64,000 nt of DNA from Pantoea rwandensis (GCF_002095475.1 NZ_MLFR01000015.1:60684-124683), one strand, 5' to 3'. Shown: positions 40,461 to 51,383, counted from the first letter of the stretch. Numbers and translations: made by a program. The notes: generated from the sequence alone by a model not told the origin.

Positions 40461-40571
40461 GGTGCGCATAAATGCGTCATTAGAATTCTGCGGTTTTCAG
40501 CCAGGTGCGCATAAATGCGCCCCCTACAATCAACATGCAGAGTTTTCGTAGGGTGCGCATTTATGCGCACC
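40461..40571. repeat. REP-like cluster with an inverted pair
   Basis: A degenerate copy (GGTGCGCATAAATGCGTCA, 40461), a copy GGTGCGCATAAATGCGCCCC with CTAC (40504-40527), and in opposite orientation GTAG then GGTGCGCATTTATGCGCACC (40548-40571). The last two form a head-to-head pair like a BIME. It lies between convergent ybaL and gsk. Confidence 0.82.
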
Positions 40572-40581
40572 TGCCGACATA

Positions 40582-41883
40582 TTACCTATCCCAATACGAC
40601 TCTTCTAAGCTGTCTTCCCGCTCAGGGAGGCCGCGCGTCAGACGCGGAGAATGCTGGTTCAGCACCTGATAACTCACCCGGTTTGCATACTTACACACCT
40701 GCGCCAGCGAGGAATAGCTAAGATATCCCCGCGCATGCTTACTGGAATTCGGCACATTCTGGCGGTGGAAATTATTGGCGGTGATGTCGTGCAGTAACGC
40801 GGCTAGTGCGCCATCGCCTGCGCCATTGGTGTTCATGATCTTCTCAGGGCCCCCCATGTAAGGTGCGATATGCGAGAAAATCCTGAGCGGTTGCTCGCAA
40901 TCCTGATGGCGCATCGCGCGGCTGAACTCAAACTGATTAAACTCAGCAATCGCGCCCGGCAGCAGTGGATGGTTGGTTTTACGCTTGAACGCCTCTTCGG
41001 TAAAACCGGCCATGTACAATCCGGTTGGCCCGGCGGTGCAGAGCACCAGATCCACCCAATCCAGCGCCATATTCGAGGCCAGTAACGGATCCTGTTCACC
41101 GGTCAGCGCAAAAGCCTCTTCTTCATTCATCGCCACAATCGAAACGTGTTCGCGCAAGAAATCGCGCCAGAACTGGGGATTATCCTGAATGACATATTTG
41201 GTGCCCAGCGTCAGCACCACCGGAACATTGTGCTTTTTCGCGTATTCAATCGCGCGCAGCGTGGCGGCGGGCATCGGTTCGCCCGGCTGACAGCGAACCA
41301 GATAGGAAGTCAGTACCAGTGCTGACGCCCCGGCAATCACCTCTTCAGGAATGCTCTCGGCCTGTAGCTGATTCATCAAACCGGGACTGATGGCGAAAGT
41401 ACGTTCACCCTGCTCGCCAATCAGCGTAAAGCAGCGACCAATCGCACCATCAACACCTTGCAGATAGTTAAGATCCATACGGCTGGAGGTGTTGCACAGA
41501 TAGCGATAAGCATAACCGCCGATTTGGATGTTATTGCACATCACACCCAGTAGCACCGAGCGGTCATCAGCCAACACCGAATAGTTGTGTAGCGTGTTAC
41601 CGATGGTGCCACCTGCAAACTGATGGCTGATCAGCGCATCACGCATCAACTCGTCATACAGCGCTTCCGCGGTGGCATCATCGATCACCAGCGAGTGACC
41701 CGCACTCAAACCATAGCGCTGCAGGAAAGCGTCATCCACTTTGGCTTCAATATCCACCAGCGTTTGGTCAATGCCGACCACCCAACTGCCCTCTTCCTGT
41801 TCCTGCTGAATAGCCTGCAAGAGTGGGTCGCGCGCGTTGACGGGGAAATAGTGTTTGGATTTGCGTTTGCCGGGAAATTTCAT
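40582..41883 (-). CDS. gsk: Gsk, inosine/guanosine kinase
   Basis: A PfkB-family nucleoside kinase of purine salvage; 433 residues, as in E. coli. The N-terminal MKFPGKRKSKHYFPVN, the FAGGTIGNTLHN substrate segment and the catalytic NGAGDGALAALLHD are present. It lies downstream of hemH on the same strand, separated by a 57-bp gap with a hairpin. REP-like elements follow its stop. Confidence 0.97.
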   Translation of the reverse strand: MKFPGKRKSKHYFPVNARDPLLQAIQQEQEEGSWVVGIDQTLVDIEAKVDDAFLQRYGLSAGHSLVIDDATAEALYDELMRDALISHQFAGGTIGNTLHNYSVLADDRSVLLGVMCNNIQIGGYAYRYLCNTSSRMDLNYLQGVDGAIGRCFTLIGEQGERTFAISPGLMNQLQAESIPEEVIAGASALVLTSYLVRCQPGEPMPAATLRAIEYAKKHNVPVVLTLGTKYVIQDNPQFWRDFLREHVSIVAMNEEEAFALTGEQDPLLASNMALDWVDLVLCTAGPTGLYMAGFTEEAFKRKTNHPLLPGAIAEFNQFEFSRAMRHQDCEQPLRIFSHIAPYMGGPEKIMNTNGAGDGALAALLHDITANNFHRQNVPNSSKHARGYLSYSSLAQVCKYANRVSYQVLNQHSPRLTRGLPEREDSLEESYWDR

Positions 41884-41904
41884 GATCGCTGCCGTAAGGG
41901 AAAT

Positions 41905-41936
41905 CTGACAGAGAATGATATCACACTCTCTGTCAG
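41905..41936 (-). terminator. Perfect hairpin between hemH and gsk
   Basis: A 10-bp perfect stem (CTGACAGAGA/TCTCTGTCAG) with a 12-nt loop. There is no T-run after it on the minus strand, so it may be an RNA-processing or pausing element rather than a full terminator. Confidence 0.5.
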
Positions 41937-41940
41937 CACT

Positions 41941-42900
41941 TTATCGGCGCGCGTTGACCAGTTGAACCATCATCTCGATGTGTTCGTCATCGGCATTGAG
42001 TGCAGGAATATATTCAAACTTCTCTCCGCCAGCATGCAGGAAGATCTCGCAGTTTTCCCCGCTGATCTCCTCTAAAGTTTCGAGGCAATCGGCGGCAAAG
42101 CCGGGACTCATCACCTGCACATGTTTGATGCCTTTGGCGGGCAAACTCTTCATGGTTTCATCAGTGTACGGCGTCAACCACGGCTCACGACCAAAACGGG
42201 ACTGGAAGGTCATCATAATTTTGTGCGGCGCGATATCAAGCGCAGCAGCCAGCGCATTGGTGGTGTCTTTGCAGCGTAGCGGATAATCATCGCCTTCATC
42301 AGCAAAACGCTGCGGAATGCCATGATACGACAGCACCAATAAATCCGGTTCACCGTGCAGCGCAAACGAACGCTCGACCGAGGCTTTCAGTGCCGCAATA
42401 TAAGCCGGATGTTCGGCATAATCACGGATAAAGGCAACTTCAGGCAGCGAGCGCAATGGCTTAAAGCTGGTGGCTAACCCGTCCCAGACCGCGGCGACTG
42501 TGGAACAGGAGAATTGCGGATAGAGCGGCAACACAATCAGTTTAGTCACGCCTTGTTCAAGCAGGCGGTTCAACGCGCTGTCCAGGCTTGGTTGGCCATA
42601 ACTCATGCCAAGCTCAACCGGCATATCCATCCGCTGCGCCAGCGCCTCGCGTTGACGTTTGCTGAACACCATCAGCGGAGAACCTTCTTCCATCCACACC
42701 GAGGCGTACAGTTTTGAGACGCGCGGCGAACGGAACGGCAAAATGGCGAAATTGAGAATTGGCCACCATAACCAACGCGGTGTATCCACCACGCGTGGGT
42801 CGCCAAGGAACTGTTTCAGGTAGCGCTTAACGGCAGGTGTTGTAGGCGCATCGGGTGTGCCTAAATTGACCAGCAAAACCCCAGGCTTTTCTTGCCTCAT
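41941..42900 (-). CDS. hemH: HemH, ferrochelatase
   Basis: Inserts Fe2+ into protoporphyrin IX as the last step of haem synthesis, at the inner membrane face. 319 residues, as in E. coli. The N-terminal [13 protein letters not shown], the catalytic His in [10 protein letters not shown] and the C-terminal [17 protein letters not shown] (active-site Glu region) are visible. AAGGAA precedes the ATG. Downstream of adk, order conserved with E. coli. Confidence 0.97.
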   Translation of the reverse strand: MRQEKPGVLLVNLGTPDAPTTPAVKRYLKQFLGDPRVVDTPRWLWWPILNFAILPFRSPRVSKLYASVWMEEGSPLMVFSKRQREALAQRMDMPVELGMSYGQPSLDSALNRLLEQGVTKLIVLPLYPQFSCSTVAAVWDGLATSFKPLRSLPEVAFIRDYAEHPAYIAALKASVERSFALHGEPDLLVLSYHGIPQRFADEGDDYPLRCKDTTNALAAALDIAPHKIMMTFQSRFGREPWLTPYTDETMKSLPAKGIKHVQVMSPGFAADCLETLEEISGENCEIFLHAGGEKFEYIPALNADDEHIEMMVQLVNARR

Positions 42901-42986
42901 TGGTATTTCCTTGATGTCAAAACGAATGGATCAAAATCAGGGGGAAATTGTAGCGGAAATTGTGGGAGGGGAAAGCAATTGCTGCA

Positions 42987-43010
42987 AAAGGGCCGGATAA
43001 CCGACCCTTT
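42987..43010 (-). terminator. Likely terminator between adk and hemH
   Basis: An imperfect stem AAAGGG-C-CGG / CCG-A-CCCTTT with loop ATAA. On the minus strand the stem is followed by a short T-tract (CCCTTTTG). It would reduce read-through from adk into hemH. Confidence 0.6.
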
Positions 43011-43017
43011 ATAGCAC

Positions 43018-43092
43018 AACCCTAAATCATTCAAATGGCAGGAAGGCGGCAAACGAGAGCAGCCAACACACCTGCAAATTGAAGTATTACGG
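43018..43092. repeat. Short ERIC element lacking its core
   Basis: CCCTAAATCATTCAAATGGCA then GGAAGGCGGCAA and the right end CAGCCAACACACCTGCAAATT then GAAGTATTACGG are joined directly, giving about 75 bp instead of the usual ~127. The central GTAAGTGA/TCACTTAC part is missing. It abuts the adk stop codon. Confidence 0.8.
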
Positions 43093-43093
43093 A

Positions 43094-43795
<702 letters not shown>

Positions 43796-43890
43796 TTATG
43801 ACCCGCGCACCACAAGGAAACGGGCGCGCTTCCGGTGAAAGGCTTCACTTTGACCTGCTTTGGCATTCAACGCCAGCAGAGTGCCCGTTT

Positions 43891-44721
43891 TTAGGAATGA
43901 CCGCTAAAGGTTAATACTTCTTTCAGGCGTTTTTTGAGTGTTGGCGTGGCATTTTGATTTTTATTGACGCTCCCACGGATGTTGGCGTGCAGGCGTAAAC
44001 GATTGTGCGTAGGCAGCAACTGCATATCCTGCGGTAGCTCGTTAAACTGGACGCCAGTAGGGAGAGGGAACAACGCGAAGGGCAAGCCGTGTTGCTGAAT
44101 CGATTGCAGCTCCAGCGGGGCATCCAAGGTGATGTTTTCCACGCTAGCGATGTTAAAAGGCCGCCAATCGCTGTTTTCCATCAACATCAGTGCGCTGTCC
44201 AGCGCAGCACCGAAGTTCAGTCCCTGCTCGAATAAGCGTAACTCACTGCGCACCAGCGTACTGAAATCACTGGTTTTTAAGGCAATCAGGATCAGGCCAC
44301 TGCTCAGCGCGGCGTGTTTATCCAGACGCGCCACAAACAGGCGTGCATCGCTGATTAATCGTTTGTGCAGCAGGGTGGCAAAGGACTCCGAAGCATCCGT
44401 TACCCCTTGGCTCTGGCACTCCGCCAATGGCCGCACGCGTCCTTGCTGCATATCCACGTGTTCTACCAATGCGATATTGCCCGCCGACATCGGCACGGCG
44501 GGCAATACACTCAGTTCACTCACCGGATATTGCGAAGCATAGCGCGTTTGATTGCGCGCCTGTTCCTGACGGAGAAACAGCTGTGACAGTAGCACCCGTG
44601 CAATATGCAATGAGGGAGCAAAAAAGAGGTCGTAATTTTCCAGCCGATAATGACGGGATAGCAAGCCGCGAAGTTGATCGCGCGCCGCCGCCGCCCTGGC
44701 AGTAGCATGTTGGTGATCCAT
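43891..44721 (-). CDS. Uncharacterised protein, weakly aminotransferase-V-like
   Basis: A protein of 276 residues that I cannot name. Faint similarity to class V PLP-dependent enzymes can be argued from IALVEHVDMQQGRVRPLAE (compare the SHV..xTG..P pattern) and LFVARLDKHAALSSGLILIAL (compare the Lys-containing SxHK..GP.G segment), in the right order. The N-terminus (LRGLLSRHYRLENYDLFFAPS) also fits such a fold. It is transcribed divergently from a LysR gene, its probable regulator. The pair sits between adk and htpG, neighbours in E. coli. The fold call is tentative. Confidence 0.65.
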   Translation of the reverse strand: MDHQHATARAAAARDQLRGLLSRHYRLENYDLFFAPSLHIARVLLSQLFLRQEQARNQTRYASQYPVSELSVLPAVPMSAGNIALVEHVDMQQGRVRPLAECQSQGVTDASESFATLLHKRLISDARLFVARLDKHAALSSGLILIALKTSDFSTLVRSELRLFEQGLNFGAALDSALMLMENSDWRPFNIASVENITLDAPLELQSIQQHGLPFALFPLPTGVQFNELPQDMQLLPTHNRLRLHANIRGSVNKNQNATPTLKKRLKEVLTFSGHS

Positions 44722-44911
44722 CGCGTGAGATTTCTCTATTATTATAATGCTGTGTGTGGTCGCGGATTGAGGAGTACATTAGCCGCGTTAAACACAGAGA
44801 TGCCCATCCGTCAACCCGCCAGAATCTGGGGTAGAGGTTAGGCCAATGCGGCTGGACATTAAAATGATATAAACTGACAATCCCTGTTAGGTTTTTACAC
44901 AGGGGATGAGT

Positions 44912-45781
44912 ATGACCGCGCTTCCGTCGTTACGTGCACTGCACTATTTTCACCAGGCGGCACTGCACAGCAGTTTTAGCGTTGCGGCTGAGCGTCTGCA
45001 TGTGACTCATAGCGCCATTAGCCATCAGATTCGGCAGCTGGAAAGCTGGATGGGCAAGCCTCTGTTTGTGCGCACCAATGGGCGCGTCAAATTAACCTCA
45101 CACGGTGAACGATTACTGGTGAGTTGCCAAAAAGCGTTTAGTGAACTCTCCACAACCTGCGAAAGCATTCGCACCGGCATGCGCCATCACCTCAGCGTCT
45201 CATGCGCGCCGAGTTTTCTCGCACAATGGTTGATTCCACGTATTAGCAGTTTTTATCAACGCTACCCAGATATTGAAGTGCAGTTTCAAGCGCTGGGTGA
45301 GATCGATCAGTTGCGCAGTGAACACACCGACGTATTGATTCTTAGCTATGAGCAGTCGCCGGATGACGATATCGACGGTACGTTAATCAGCGATGATTAC
45401 ATCGGCCCCTTGTGCGCACCGCAATATGCCGCGCGTTTTCAAAGTGAACAGGATTTGGCCGCACTGCCGCTGTTGCATGCCGATACACGCCTGCACGCCT
45501 GGGCTGAGTGGGCGAAAACCAGTGGAGCACGCGGTAATTTTTGGGTGGGCAAGCATTTCGATAATCTCACCTTGGGCATTCAGGCGGCGAGAAATGGCTT
45601 GGGTGTGATCATGGCACCGCGTTTACTGGTGCGCCAAGAGTTGAGCGACGGCACGTTGATAGCGCCATTGGGCTTTGTGCGAGTGGACCGCGCGACCTGG
45701 ATGATGACGAAAATGTCACGACAGCATGATGCGGAGATTACCTTGTTCCGCGATTGGTTGCGGGATCAGGCGCTGCATTAA
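44912..45781 (+). CDS. LysR-family regulator, GcvA-like
   Basis: A LysR regulator of about 289 residues whose N-terminus (LPSLRALHYFHQAALHSSFSVAAERLHVTHSA contains the HTH) resembles GcvA/AmpR types. I prefer the ATG at 44912 because AGGGG lies six bases upstream; an ATG two codons earlier is too close to it. It probably controls the divergent gene at 43891-44721. The shared upstream region is about 190 bp. Confidence 0.87.
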   Translation: MTALPSLRALHYFHQAALHSSFSVAAERLHVTHSAISHQIRQLESWMGKPLFVRTNGRVKLTSHGERLLVSCQKAFSELSTTCESIRTGMRHHLSVSCAPSFLAQWLIPRISSFYQRYPDIEVQFQALGEIDQLRSEHTDVLILSYEQSPDDDIDGTLISDDYIGPLCAPQYAARFQSEQDLAALPLLHADTRLHAWAEWAKTSGARGNFWVGKHFDNLTLGIQAARNGLGVIMAPRLLVRQELSDGTLIAPLGFVRVDRATWMMTKMSRQHDAEITLFRDWLRDQALH

Positions 45782-45788
45782 AAAGAAA

Positions 45789-45866
45789 GGTCGTCATAAA
45801 TGACGACCCTACGATTAATTTCACACCGAGCAAATGGGATTACGTAGGTCGGCATTCATGCCGACC
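45789..45866. repeat. Inverted pair of REP-like palindromes
   Basis: GGTCGTCATAAATGACGACC followed by CTAC (45789-45812) and, facing it, GTAG with GGTCGGCATTCATGCCGACC (45844-45866). The arms of each copy pair perfectly although they differ from each other. Located between convergent LysR and htpG. Confidence 0.82.
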
Positions 45867-45886
45867 GGGTAAATCACCGCACAGGT

Positions 45887-47755
45887 TTACGCCGTCAGCA
45901 ATTGGTTCATGCGACGGATAAACTGGTTTGGATCTTCCAGCGTGCCGCGTTCTGCCAGCAGCGCCTGATCCAACAGCAGCTCAACCCATTCAGCAAAATG
46001 CGCTTCATCGTGGGTGTCCGCCACGCGTTTCACCAGCGTATGTTCCGGGTTGATCTCGAAGATGTACTTCACCTCCGGAACTTCCTGACCCGCCGCAGCA
46101 AACAGCTTCGCCATCTGGGTGGTCATTTCGTTGGCATCAGTGGTGACAATCGCCGGAGTGTCGGTCAGACGGTGGGTCAGACGCACCTCTTTCACACGCT
46201 CGCCCAGCAGCGTTTTCACGCGCTCAACAAACGGCTCCAGCGCTTTTTCCGCTTCCTTCTGCTCTTCAGTCTCTTCATCAGCCAGTTTGCTCAGCGAATC
46301 GTCCGCTTTGCTTACTGACTGGAAAGTTTTACCGTCGAACTCGGTCAGGTAGCTCATCATCCATTCGTCGATGCGATCGGACAGTAGCAGCACCTCAATG
46401 CCTTTTTTGCGGAACAGCTCCAGATGCGGGCTGCTCTTCGCAGCGGCGTAGCTGTCAGCCGTGATGTAGTAGATCTTCTCCTGCCCTTCGACCATGCGGC
46501 TCAGGTAGTCATCAAGCGAAATGTTCTGCTCAGCACCTTCGCTCTGCGTGGTAGCGAAACGCAGCAGCTTGGCGATCGTTTGCTGATTGGTATTGTCTTC
46601 TGCTGGGCCTTCTTTCAGCGCCAGACCGAACTCTTTCCAGAACTGCTGATACTTTTCAGCATCATCTTTCGCCAGTTTTTCCAGCATCTGCAGGCTGCGC
46701 TTGGTCAGGGCGGCGCGCAGGCTCTGCGTGACGCGGCTGTCCTGCAGGATTTCACGGGACACGTTCAGCGGCAGATCGTTGGAGTCTATCAGGCCACGTA
46801 CGAAGCGCAGGTAGTTCGGCATGAACTGCTCGGCATCGTCCATGATGAACACGCGCTGCACATACAGTTTCAGGCCGTGTTTGCTGTCGCGATTGAACAT
46901 ATCGAACGGCGCACGCTGTGGGATGTACAGCAGACTGGTGTACTCCTGCTTGCCTTCCACACGGTTATGGCTCCAGATCGCCGGATCGCTGTAATCGTGG
47001 GCGATGTGCTTGTAGAACTCGTTGTACTCTTCATCGCTGATTTCAGACTTATTGCGCGTCCACAACGCCTGGGCTTTGTTGATCTTCTCCCAAGTGGTGG
47101 TGTCGTTCTCTTCGTCTTTGGTCTCGATCTCAACCGGCAATGCGATGTGATCGGAGTATTTACTGATCACATTACGCACGCGCCATGCATCGAGGAAATC
47201 GTCTTCGCCTTCCCGGAAGTGCAGCGTGATTTCGGTGCCGCGCTCGGCTTTCTCGATTTCGGCCAGAGTATATTCGCCCTCGCCCGCCGATTCCCAGAAC
47301 ACCGCTTCGTCCGCTTTCGCGCCAGCAGCGCGGGTGCGGACGGTGACTTTGTCCGCCACGATAAACGCCGAATAGAAACCTACACCAAACTGACCAATCA
47401 GCTGGCTGTCTTTTGCTGAATCAGAGCCCATGGACTCAAGGAACGCTTTGGTGCCAGATTTCGCGATAGTACCGAGGTTTTCAATCACCTCGTCGCGGCG
47501 CATACCAATACCGTTATCACTCAAGGTCAGCGTGCGATTGTCCTTATCGACCGAGATACGCACGCGCAGGTCGCCGTCGCCTTCATACAGATCCGGCGTG
47601 GACAATGCGCGGAAGCGCAGTTTGTCGGCGGCATCGGAGGCGTTGGAGATCAGTTCGCGTAGGAAAATCTCTTTGTTTGAATAGAGAGAGTGAATCATCA
47701 GGTGCAGAAGTTGTTTTACTTCTGACTGGAAGCCACGCGTCTCTTGTCCTTTCAT
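45887..47755 (-). CDS. htpG: HtpG, Hsp90 chaperone
   Basis: Cytosolic Hsp90 of about 622 residues. The GHKL ATPase signatures are present: [22 protein letters not shown] and [11 protein letters not shown]. The start [10 protein letters not shown] matches E. coli; an ATG two codons earlier (47761) has better spacing to GAGG, so the start is uncertain by two codons. The longer frame upstream reads into an ERIC element and is not used. Transcribed from a sigma-32 promoter at 47929-47956. Confidence 0.97.
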   Translation of the reverse strand: MKGQETRGFQSEVKQLLHLMIHSLYSNKEIFLRELISNASDAADKLRFRALSTPDLYEGDGDLRVRISVDKDNRTLTLSDNGIGMRRDEVIENLGTIAKSGTKAFLESMGSDSAKDSQLIGQFGVGFYSAFIVADKVTVRTRAAGAKADEAVFWESAGEGEYTLAEIEKAERGTEITLHFREGEDDFLDAWRVRNVISKYSDHIALPVEIETKDEENDTTTWEKINKAQALWTRNKSEISDEEYNEFYKHIAHDYSDPAIWSHNRVEGKQEYTSLLYIPQRAPFDMFNRDSKHGLKLYVQRVFIMDDAEQFMPNYLRFVRGLIDSNDLPLNVSREILQDSRVTQSLRAALTKRSLQMLEKLAKDDAEKYQQFWKEFGLALKEGPAEDNTNQQTIAKLLRFATTQSEGAEQNISLDDYLSRMVEGQEKIYYITADSYAAAKSSPHLELFRKKGIEVLLLSDRIDEWMMSYLTEFDGKTFQSVSKADDSLSKLADEETEEQKEAEKALEPFVERVKTLLGERVKEVRLTHRLTDTPAIVTTDANEMTTQMAKLFAAAGQEVPEVKYIFEINPEHTLVKRVADTHDEAHFAEWVELLLDQALLAERGTLEDPNQFIRRMNQLLTA

Positions 47756-47790
47756 GGTCATTGCTACCTCAACTAAATCAGGGTTGATCA

Positions 47791-47915
47791 TATCCCCTTC
47801 ATACTTCAAGCCGCAGGTGCGTTGGCTGCATTCGCTCACCCGAATCACTGACTTAAGTCAGCTCATCGGGATGAACTCTTTTGCCGCCTTCCTGCAACTC
47901 GAATTATTTTGGGTA
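47791..47915 (-). repeat. Complete ERIC element in the htpG leader
   Basis: About 125 bp, read on the minus strand from TACCCAAAATAATTCGAG through CAGGAAGGCGGCAAAAGAG, the central CGATGAGCTGACTTAAGTCA and GTGATTCGGGTGAGCG, to CACCTGCGGCTTGAAGTATG. This is the full-length form. It lies between the htpG promoter and start codon, so every htpG transcript carries it as a large foldable leader. Confidence 0.85.
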
Positions 47916-47928
47916 AAAGTTGAGAAAG

Positions 47929-47956
47929 AAATGGGGATGATGATGAGGATTTCAAG
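47929..47956 (-). promoter_or_regulatory. Sigma-32 heat-shock promoter of htpG
   Basis: Minus strand: CTTGAA (47956-47951), 14-bp spacer, CCCCATTT (47936-47929), a near-perfect match to the sigma-32 consensus. Start of transcription would be near 47922, about 165 nt before the htpG start. Confidence 0.87.
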
Positions 47957-47985
47957 CCGATGTCCGTAAAGACATCGGCAAGTGA

Positions 47986-48591
47986 TTAGAATTTAATCTT
48001 GTGACGTCCGGCAAGTGAATGCGACAGCGTAGTGCCATCAACCATTTCCAGCTCACCGCCAACGGGCACACCGTGTGCAATGCGGCTGGCGTCAACGCCA
48101 TATTGTCCGCAAAGATCGGCAATGTAGTTAGCTGTGGCTTCCCCTTCCACCGTGGGATTGGTGGCGAGGATCACTTCGGTCAGGGTTTCACGCTCCAGGC
48201 GCTGCTCCAGCCGATCCAAACCGATATCCTGAGGACCAATGCCATCCAGTGGTGACAAGTGGCCCATCAGCACAAAGTAGCGACCGCCAAACTGGCCGGT
48301 CTGCTCAATGGCGTGGATATCCGCCGGGCTTTCCACCACGCAAATCTGGCCGTTTTGTTGACGACGTGGATTGGCGCAGATGGTGCAGATTTCCTGCTCG
48401 GTGAAGGTGCGGCAATCAGCACAGTGGCCGATTTCCGACATGGCACGGGTTAAGGCCTGTGCCAGACGCATGCCACCGCTACGATCGCGCTGTAACAGCT
48501 GAAAAGCCATACGCTGCGCCGATTTCGGGCCGACACCCGGCAGGCAGCGCAGTGACTCCATCAAAGATTCAAGCAGTGGACTGGTTTGCAT
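47986..48591 (-). CDS. recR: RecR, recombination mediator
   Basis: Acts with RecF and RecO to load RecA on gapped DNA. 201 residues: helix-hairpin-helix ([17 protein letters not shown]), a four-cysteine zinc motif ([16 protein letters not shown]) and a Toprim domain ([14 protein letters not shown]). It follows ybaB with a one-base overlap. A 9-bp hairpin (47957-47980) lies after its stop. Confidence 0.97.
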   Translation of the reverse strand: MQTSPLLESLMESLRCLPGVGPKSAQRMAFQLLQRDRSGGMRLAQALTRAMSEIGHCADCRTFTEQEICTICANPRRQQNGQICVVESPADIHAIEQTGQFGGRYFVLMGHLSPLDGIGPQDIGLDRLEQRLERETLTEVILATNPTVEGEATANYIADLCGQYGVDASRIAHGVPVGGELEMVDGTTLSHSLAGRHKIKF

Positions 48592-48920
48592 CAGAACGGC
48601 ATCTTGAAGCCAGGTGGCAGCTGCATGCCAGAAGAGACAGAAGCCATCTTCTCTTTCTGCGTTTCATCGATACGGCGCGCAGCATCGTTAAATGCCGCAG
48701 CGATCAAGTCTTCCAGCATGTCTTTATCATCTTCCAGCAAGCTTGGATCGACTTCGACACGACGGCAGTTGTGTGCACCATTAATGGTCACTTTCACCAA
48801 GCCAGCACCTGATTCACCGGTGACTTCCAGTGCAGCAATCTCTTCCTGAACCTTGGCCATTTTGTCTTGCATCTGCTGGGCCTGTTTCATCAGGTTACCC
48901 AATCCGCCTTTACCAAACAT
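48591..48920 (-). CDS. ybaB: YbaB/EbfC, nucleoid-associated protein
   Basis: A dimeric DNA-binding protein of 109 residues, [20 protein letters not shown] at the N-terminus and [18 protein letters not shown] near the C-terminus. I chose the ATG at 48920, between dnaX and recR, as in E. coli. Upstream in-frame codons overlap dnaX and have no homology. The dnaX-ybaB-recR operon order is widely conserved. Confidence 0.97.
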   Translation of the reverse strand: MFGKGGLGNLMKQAQQMQDKMAKVQEEIAALEVTGESGAGLVKVTINGAHNCRRVEVDPSLLEDDKDMLEDLIAAAFNDAARRIDETQKEKMASVSSGMQLPPGFKMPF

Positions 48921-48972
48921 AGTCTTCTCTCTCTGCTGGGGCTGTGCGCAACGGAGCTGCGACAGCGGGTGT

Positions 48973-50967
48973 TCAAACGGGTCGAATACTCTCTTCATCC
49001 AGATCGGCATCGAAGAATCGACGCAATGTCTGAATATGAGTATCGCTTTCAATCGACTGGCGCGCCTGCACCAGTTTCTCTTCATAAATGGCCTGGCGCC
49101 ACTCCAGTGGCGTCAATACCGCAGGATTATCATCTTCAACGATGGTCAGTTCAACCGGCTGACCGGCTGACAGACTGAGCGCCTCCGCCAACGCCTGCTT
49201 GGCAGACGCCGAATTCAGGTGACGCTGACTGCTACGTAGATGCAGTGTAACGCTGTTTTCGCCCACTTCTTTCCACGCGTTTAATGCGACCTGCTGCACC
49301 AATTTGGGCAGCGTCAGTGCCACCACTTCGGCCGCCCAGGCATCACGCTGTTGCGCTTCTTCCGCGAGGCGCAGTGTCAGCTCAGGCGTTTTCTCATGCT
49401 CCAGCGCGGAACGCAAGGCTTTTGGCGTAGCCACGGGTTCCGCTTTGACCTCTACCGTTTGCTGCGCTTTCCAGCGATAAGCTTCCGGTTTAACGGGGGC
49501 TTTTACAGCAGGTTCAGTCGCGCGCTGTTGCACACGTTCAGTGACAGTTGCGAGGCGTTCCAGCGCCGGGTTTGCCGGCCGCGCGGAACGCGCTGCCGGC
49601 TCACTCTTTTTTGCTTTGCCGGCTCCCTGACGCAGCAATTGCGTTCGCGCTTGTAAAAGCTGGCTAGTGGAGTCTGACAAATGTTCGGGAGCCGATTGCA
49701 TATCGGGATAATCATCGGCTATCGGCGGTGCATCCTGCATCGGCGGAGCCATCTGCGGCTGGGCAGCTGGTGCTGCTTTTGATGCGGGTGGCGCTGCAGT
49801 CGGTGCAGATGACGCAACAAGCGTCTGCGGCACGGCCTGCGGAACCAAACTCGGTCGAGCAACCGGCTCCGCAATGGTGGCTTGCGGATGGAAGGCCAGC
49901 GCGCGCAGCAGCGTCATCTCGACGCCTAAACGCCGATCCGGTGCCAGCGGCAAGTCTTTACGTCCCATTAGCAAGGTCTGGTAATAGAGCTGAACGTCGG
50001 CTGGCGGCAACACGCGTGCTAGATCGCGCAGGCGCTGCGCCTGATTCACATCGTCTTCGCCCAACGAACTCGGCAGGAGCTGCACCATCGCCACACGATG
50101 CAGCAAACGCAGCATCTCGACTAACAGCGCTTCCCACTCAACGCCACGCGAAGCCGCTTGATTCAGTAACGCCATCACCTGTTCGCCTTGACCGTCCACC
50201 AGCGCTTCAATCAGCGCGAGCGGTTGCTCGTCATCCAGGGTCCCCAGCATCTGCGCCACAGTTTCACGCGTCACGCTGCCCTGCCCCATGGCAATCGCCT
50301 GGTCGGTCAGACTCAGTGCATCACGCATGCTGCCGTCTGCTGCACGTGCCAGCAAATGCAACGCACGCGGCTCAGAGGCAATCTGCTCCTGCTGCAGGAT
50401 GTGCGCCAGCTGCTGCTGGATCTGTTCAACATCCAGTGCTTTAAGATGGAACTGCAGGCAACGCGAGAGAATGGTGACCGGCAGTTTTTGCGGATCGGTG
50501 GTCGCCAGCAGGAATTTAACGTGCGACGGCGGCTCTTCGAGGGTTTTCAGCAGAGCATTAAAGCTGTGACGTGACAGCATATGCACTTCATCGATCAAGT
50601 AGACCTTGAAGCGACCGCGCGCGGGCGCGTACTGCACGTTATCCAGCAGATCGCGTGTGTCTTCAACTTTGGTGCGCGAGGCCGCATCGATCTCAATCAG
50701 ATCGACAAAACGACCTTGTTCGATTTCACGACAGTTATCGCACTGACCACAAGGTGTGGAGGTGATGCCGGTTTCGCAGTTAAGACCTTTCGCCAGCAAA
50801 CGCGCGATCGAGGTTTTTCCGACGCCACGGGTGCCGGAAAAAAGATAAGCATGATGGATTCGTCCCAGTGACAACCCATTGGCCAGCGCAGTCAGCACAT
50901 GTTCCTGACCGACTACGTCAGCGAAAGCCTGGGGACGCCATTTTCGCGCAAGTACCTGATAGCTCAT
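48973..50967 (-). CDS. dnaX: DnaX, DNA polymerase III tau subunit (and gamma by frameshift)
   Basis: Clamp-loader ATPase of 664 residues. Walker [12 protein letters not shown], the zinc module [17 protein letters not shown] and the sensor ATTDPQKLP are all present in the first ~170 residues. The middle is Ala/Pro/Gln-rich, and the C-terminal region binds DnaB and alpha. A slippery site with a downstream hairpin near codon 454 would produce the shorter gamma subunit, which ends at 49601. Confidence 0.97.
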   Translation of the reverse strand: MSYQVLARKWRPQAFADVVGQEHVLTALANGLSLGRIHHAYLFSGTRGVGKTSIARLLAKGLNCETGITSTPCGQCDNCREIEQGRFVDLIEIDAASRTKVEDTRDLLDNVQYAPARGRFKVYLIDEVHMLSRHSFNALLKTLEEPPSHVKFLLATTDPQKLPVTILSRCLQFHLKALDVEQIQQQLAHILQQEQIASEPRALHLLARAADGSMRDALSLTDQAIAMGQGSVTRETVAQMLGTLDDEQPLALIEALVDGQGEQVMALLNQAASRGVEWEALLVEMLRLLHRVAMVQLLPSSLGEDDVNQAQRLRDLARVLPPADVQLYYQTLLMGRKDLPLAPDRRLGVEMTLLRALAFHPQATIAEPVARPSLVPQAVPQTLVASSAPTAAPPASKAAPAAQPQMAPPMQDAPPIADDYPDMQSAPEHLSDSTSQLLQARTQLLRQGAGKAKKSEPAARSARPANPALERLATVTERVQQRATEPAVKAPVKPEAYRWKAQQTVEVKAEPVATPKALRSALEHEKTPELTLRLAEEAQQRDAWAAEVVALTLPKLVQQVALNAWKEVGENSVTLHLRSSQRHLNSASAKQALAEALSLSAGQPVELTIVEDDNPAVLTPLEWRQAIYEEKLVQARQSIESDTHIQTLRRFFDADLDEESIRPV
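49574..49612 (-). promoter_or_regulatory. dnaX programmed -1 frameshift signal
   Basis: The slippery heptamer A AAA AAG (49612-49606) is in register, followed after 5 nt by a GC-rich hairpin (GCCGGC-AGCGCG, loop TTCC, CGCGC-GGCCGGC region, 49600-49574). A -1 slip reads GAG TGA and stops at 49601. The layout is the same as in E. coli dnaX and would give a gamma subunit of about 455 residues. Confidence 0.9.
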
Positions 50968-51160
50968 GTGGATTCAATCACTGGATTTTATTGAATTGGC
51001 ACAGCGGTGCGGCTAAGTGAACCGGGTTCCGCCACAAGATAAAGGGGAAAAATGCAGCTTCGCAAACCCTGTTTATTTTGGCAGTAGTCTAACAGCCGCA
51101 ACAAGATATGCCTATACCCGAGATACGTCGCGTGACAGGGAGTGAGTTTTCATCGCGCTC

Positions 51161-51357
51161 GCTTTATGGTGCATTTACACAACGGTGCTGCGGTGGGAAT
51201 GCGCAATAAATTGCGCCGCTACCGGCTGGTGCAGGAATAGAGAACCATACGGCATGACATTACGGCATGGCGTTCATCATGTAGCGGCACGCTTTATCGT
51301 GCATTTACACAACGGTGCTGCGGCAGAAATGCGCAATGAATGAATTGCGCCGCTATA
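51161..51357. repeat. Two copies of a ~65-bp repeat between dnaX and apt
   Basis: The segment GCTTTAT(G/C)GTGCATTTACAC, AACGGTGCTGCGG ... ATGCGCAAT...AATTGCGCCGCTA occurs at 51161-51222 and 51291-51357. Each ends with a palindrome (GCGCAATAAATTGCGC in the first; the second has a 5-bp insertion). GTAGCGGC occurs between them. The whole 416-bp gap 50968-51383 also holds the dnaX upstream region, and I see no gene in it. Confidence 0.75.
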
Positions 51358-51383
51358 GGAGAATGCCAGCGGCGCAGCAGCCA

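Noticed and set aside
46424..47419. A 331-codon open frame on the plus strand opposite htpG
   Set aside because: It mirrors the codon pattern of htpG in the antisense strand, has no ribosome-binding site and no recognisable domain; a typical shadow frame.
47755..47848. Longer htpG start giving an N-terminal extension
   Set aside because: The extra codons fall in the ERIC element and the family begins at MKGQETRGF; no ribosome-binding site at the upstream start.
49728..50444. A 238-codon plus-strand frame opposite dnaX
   Set aside because: Pro/Ala/Arg-rich antisense translation typical of GC-rich coding DNA; no homology.
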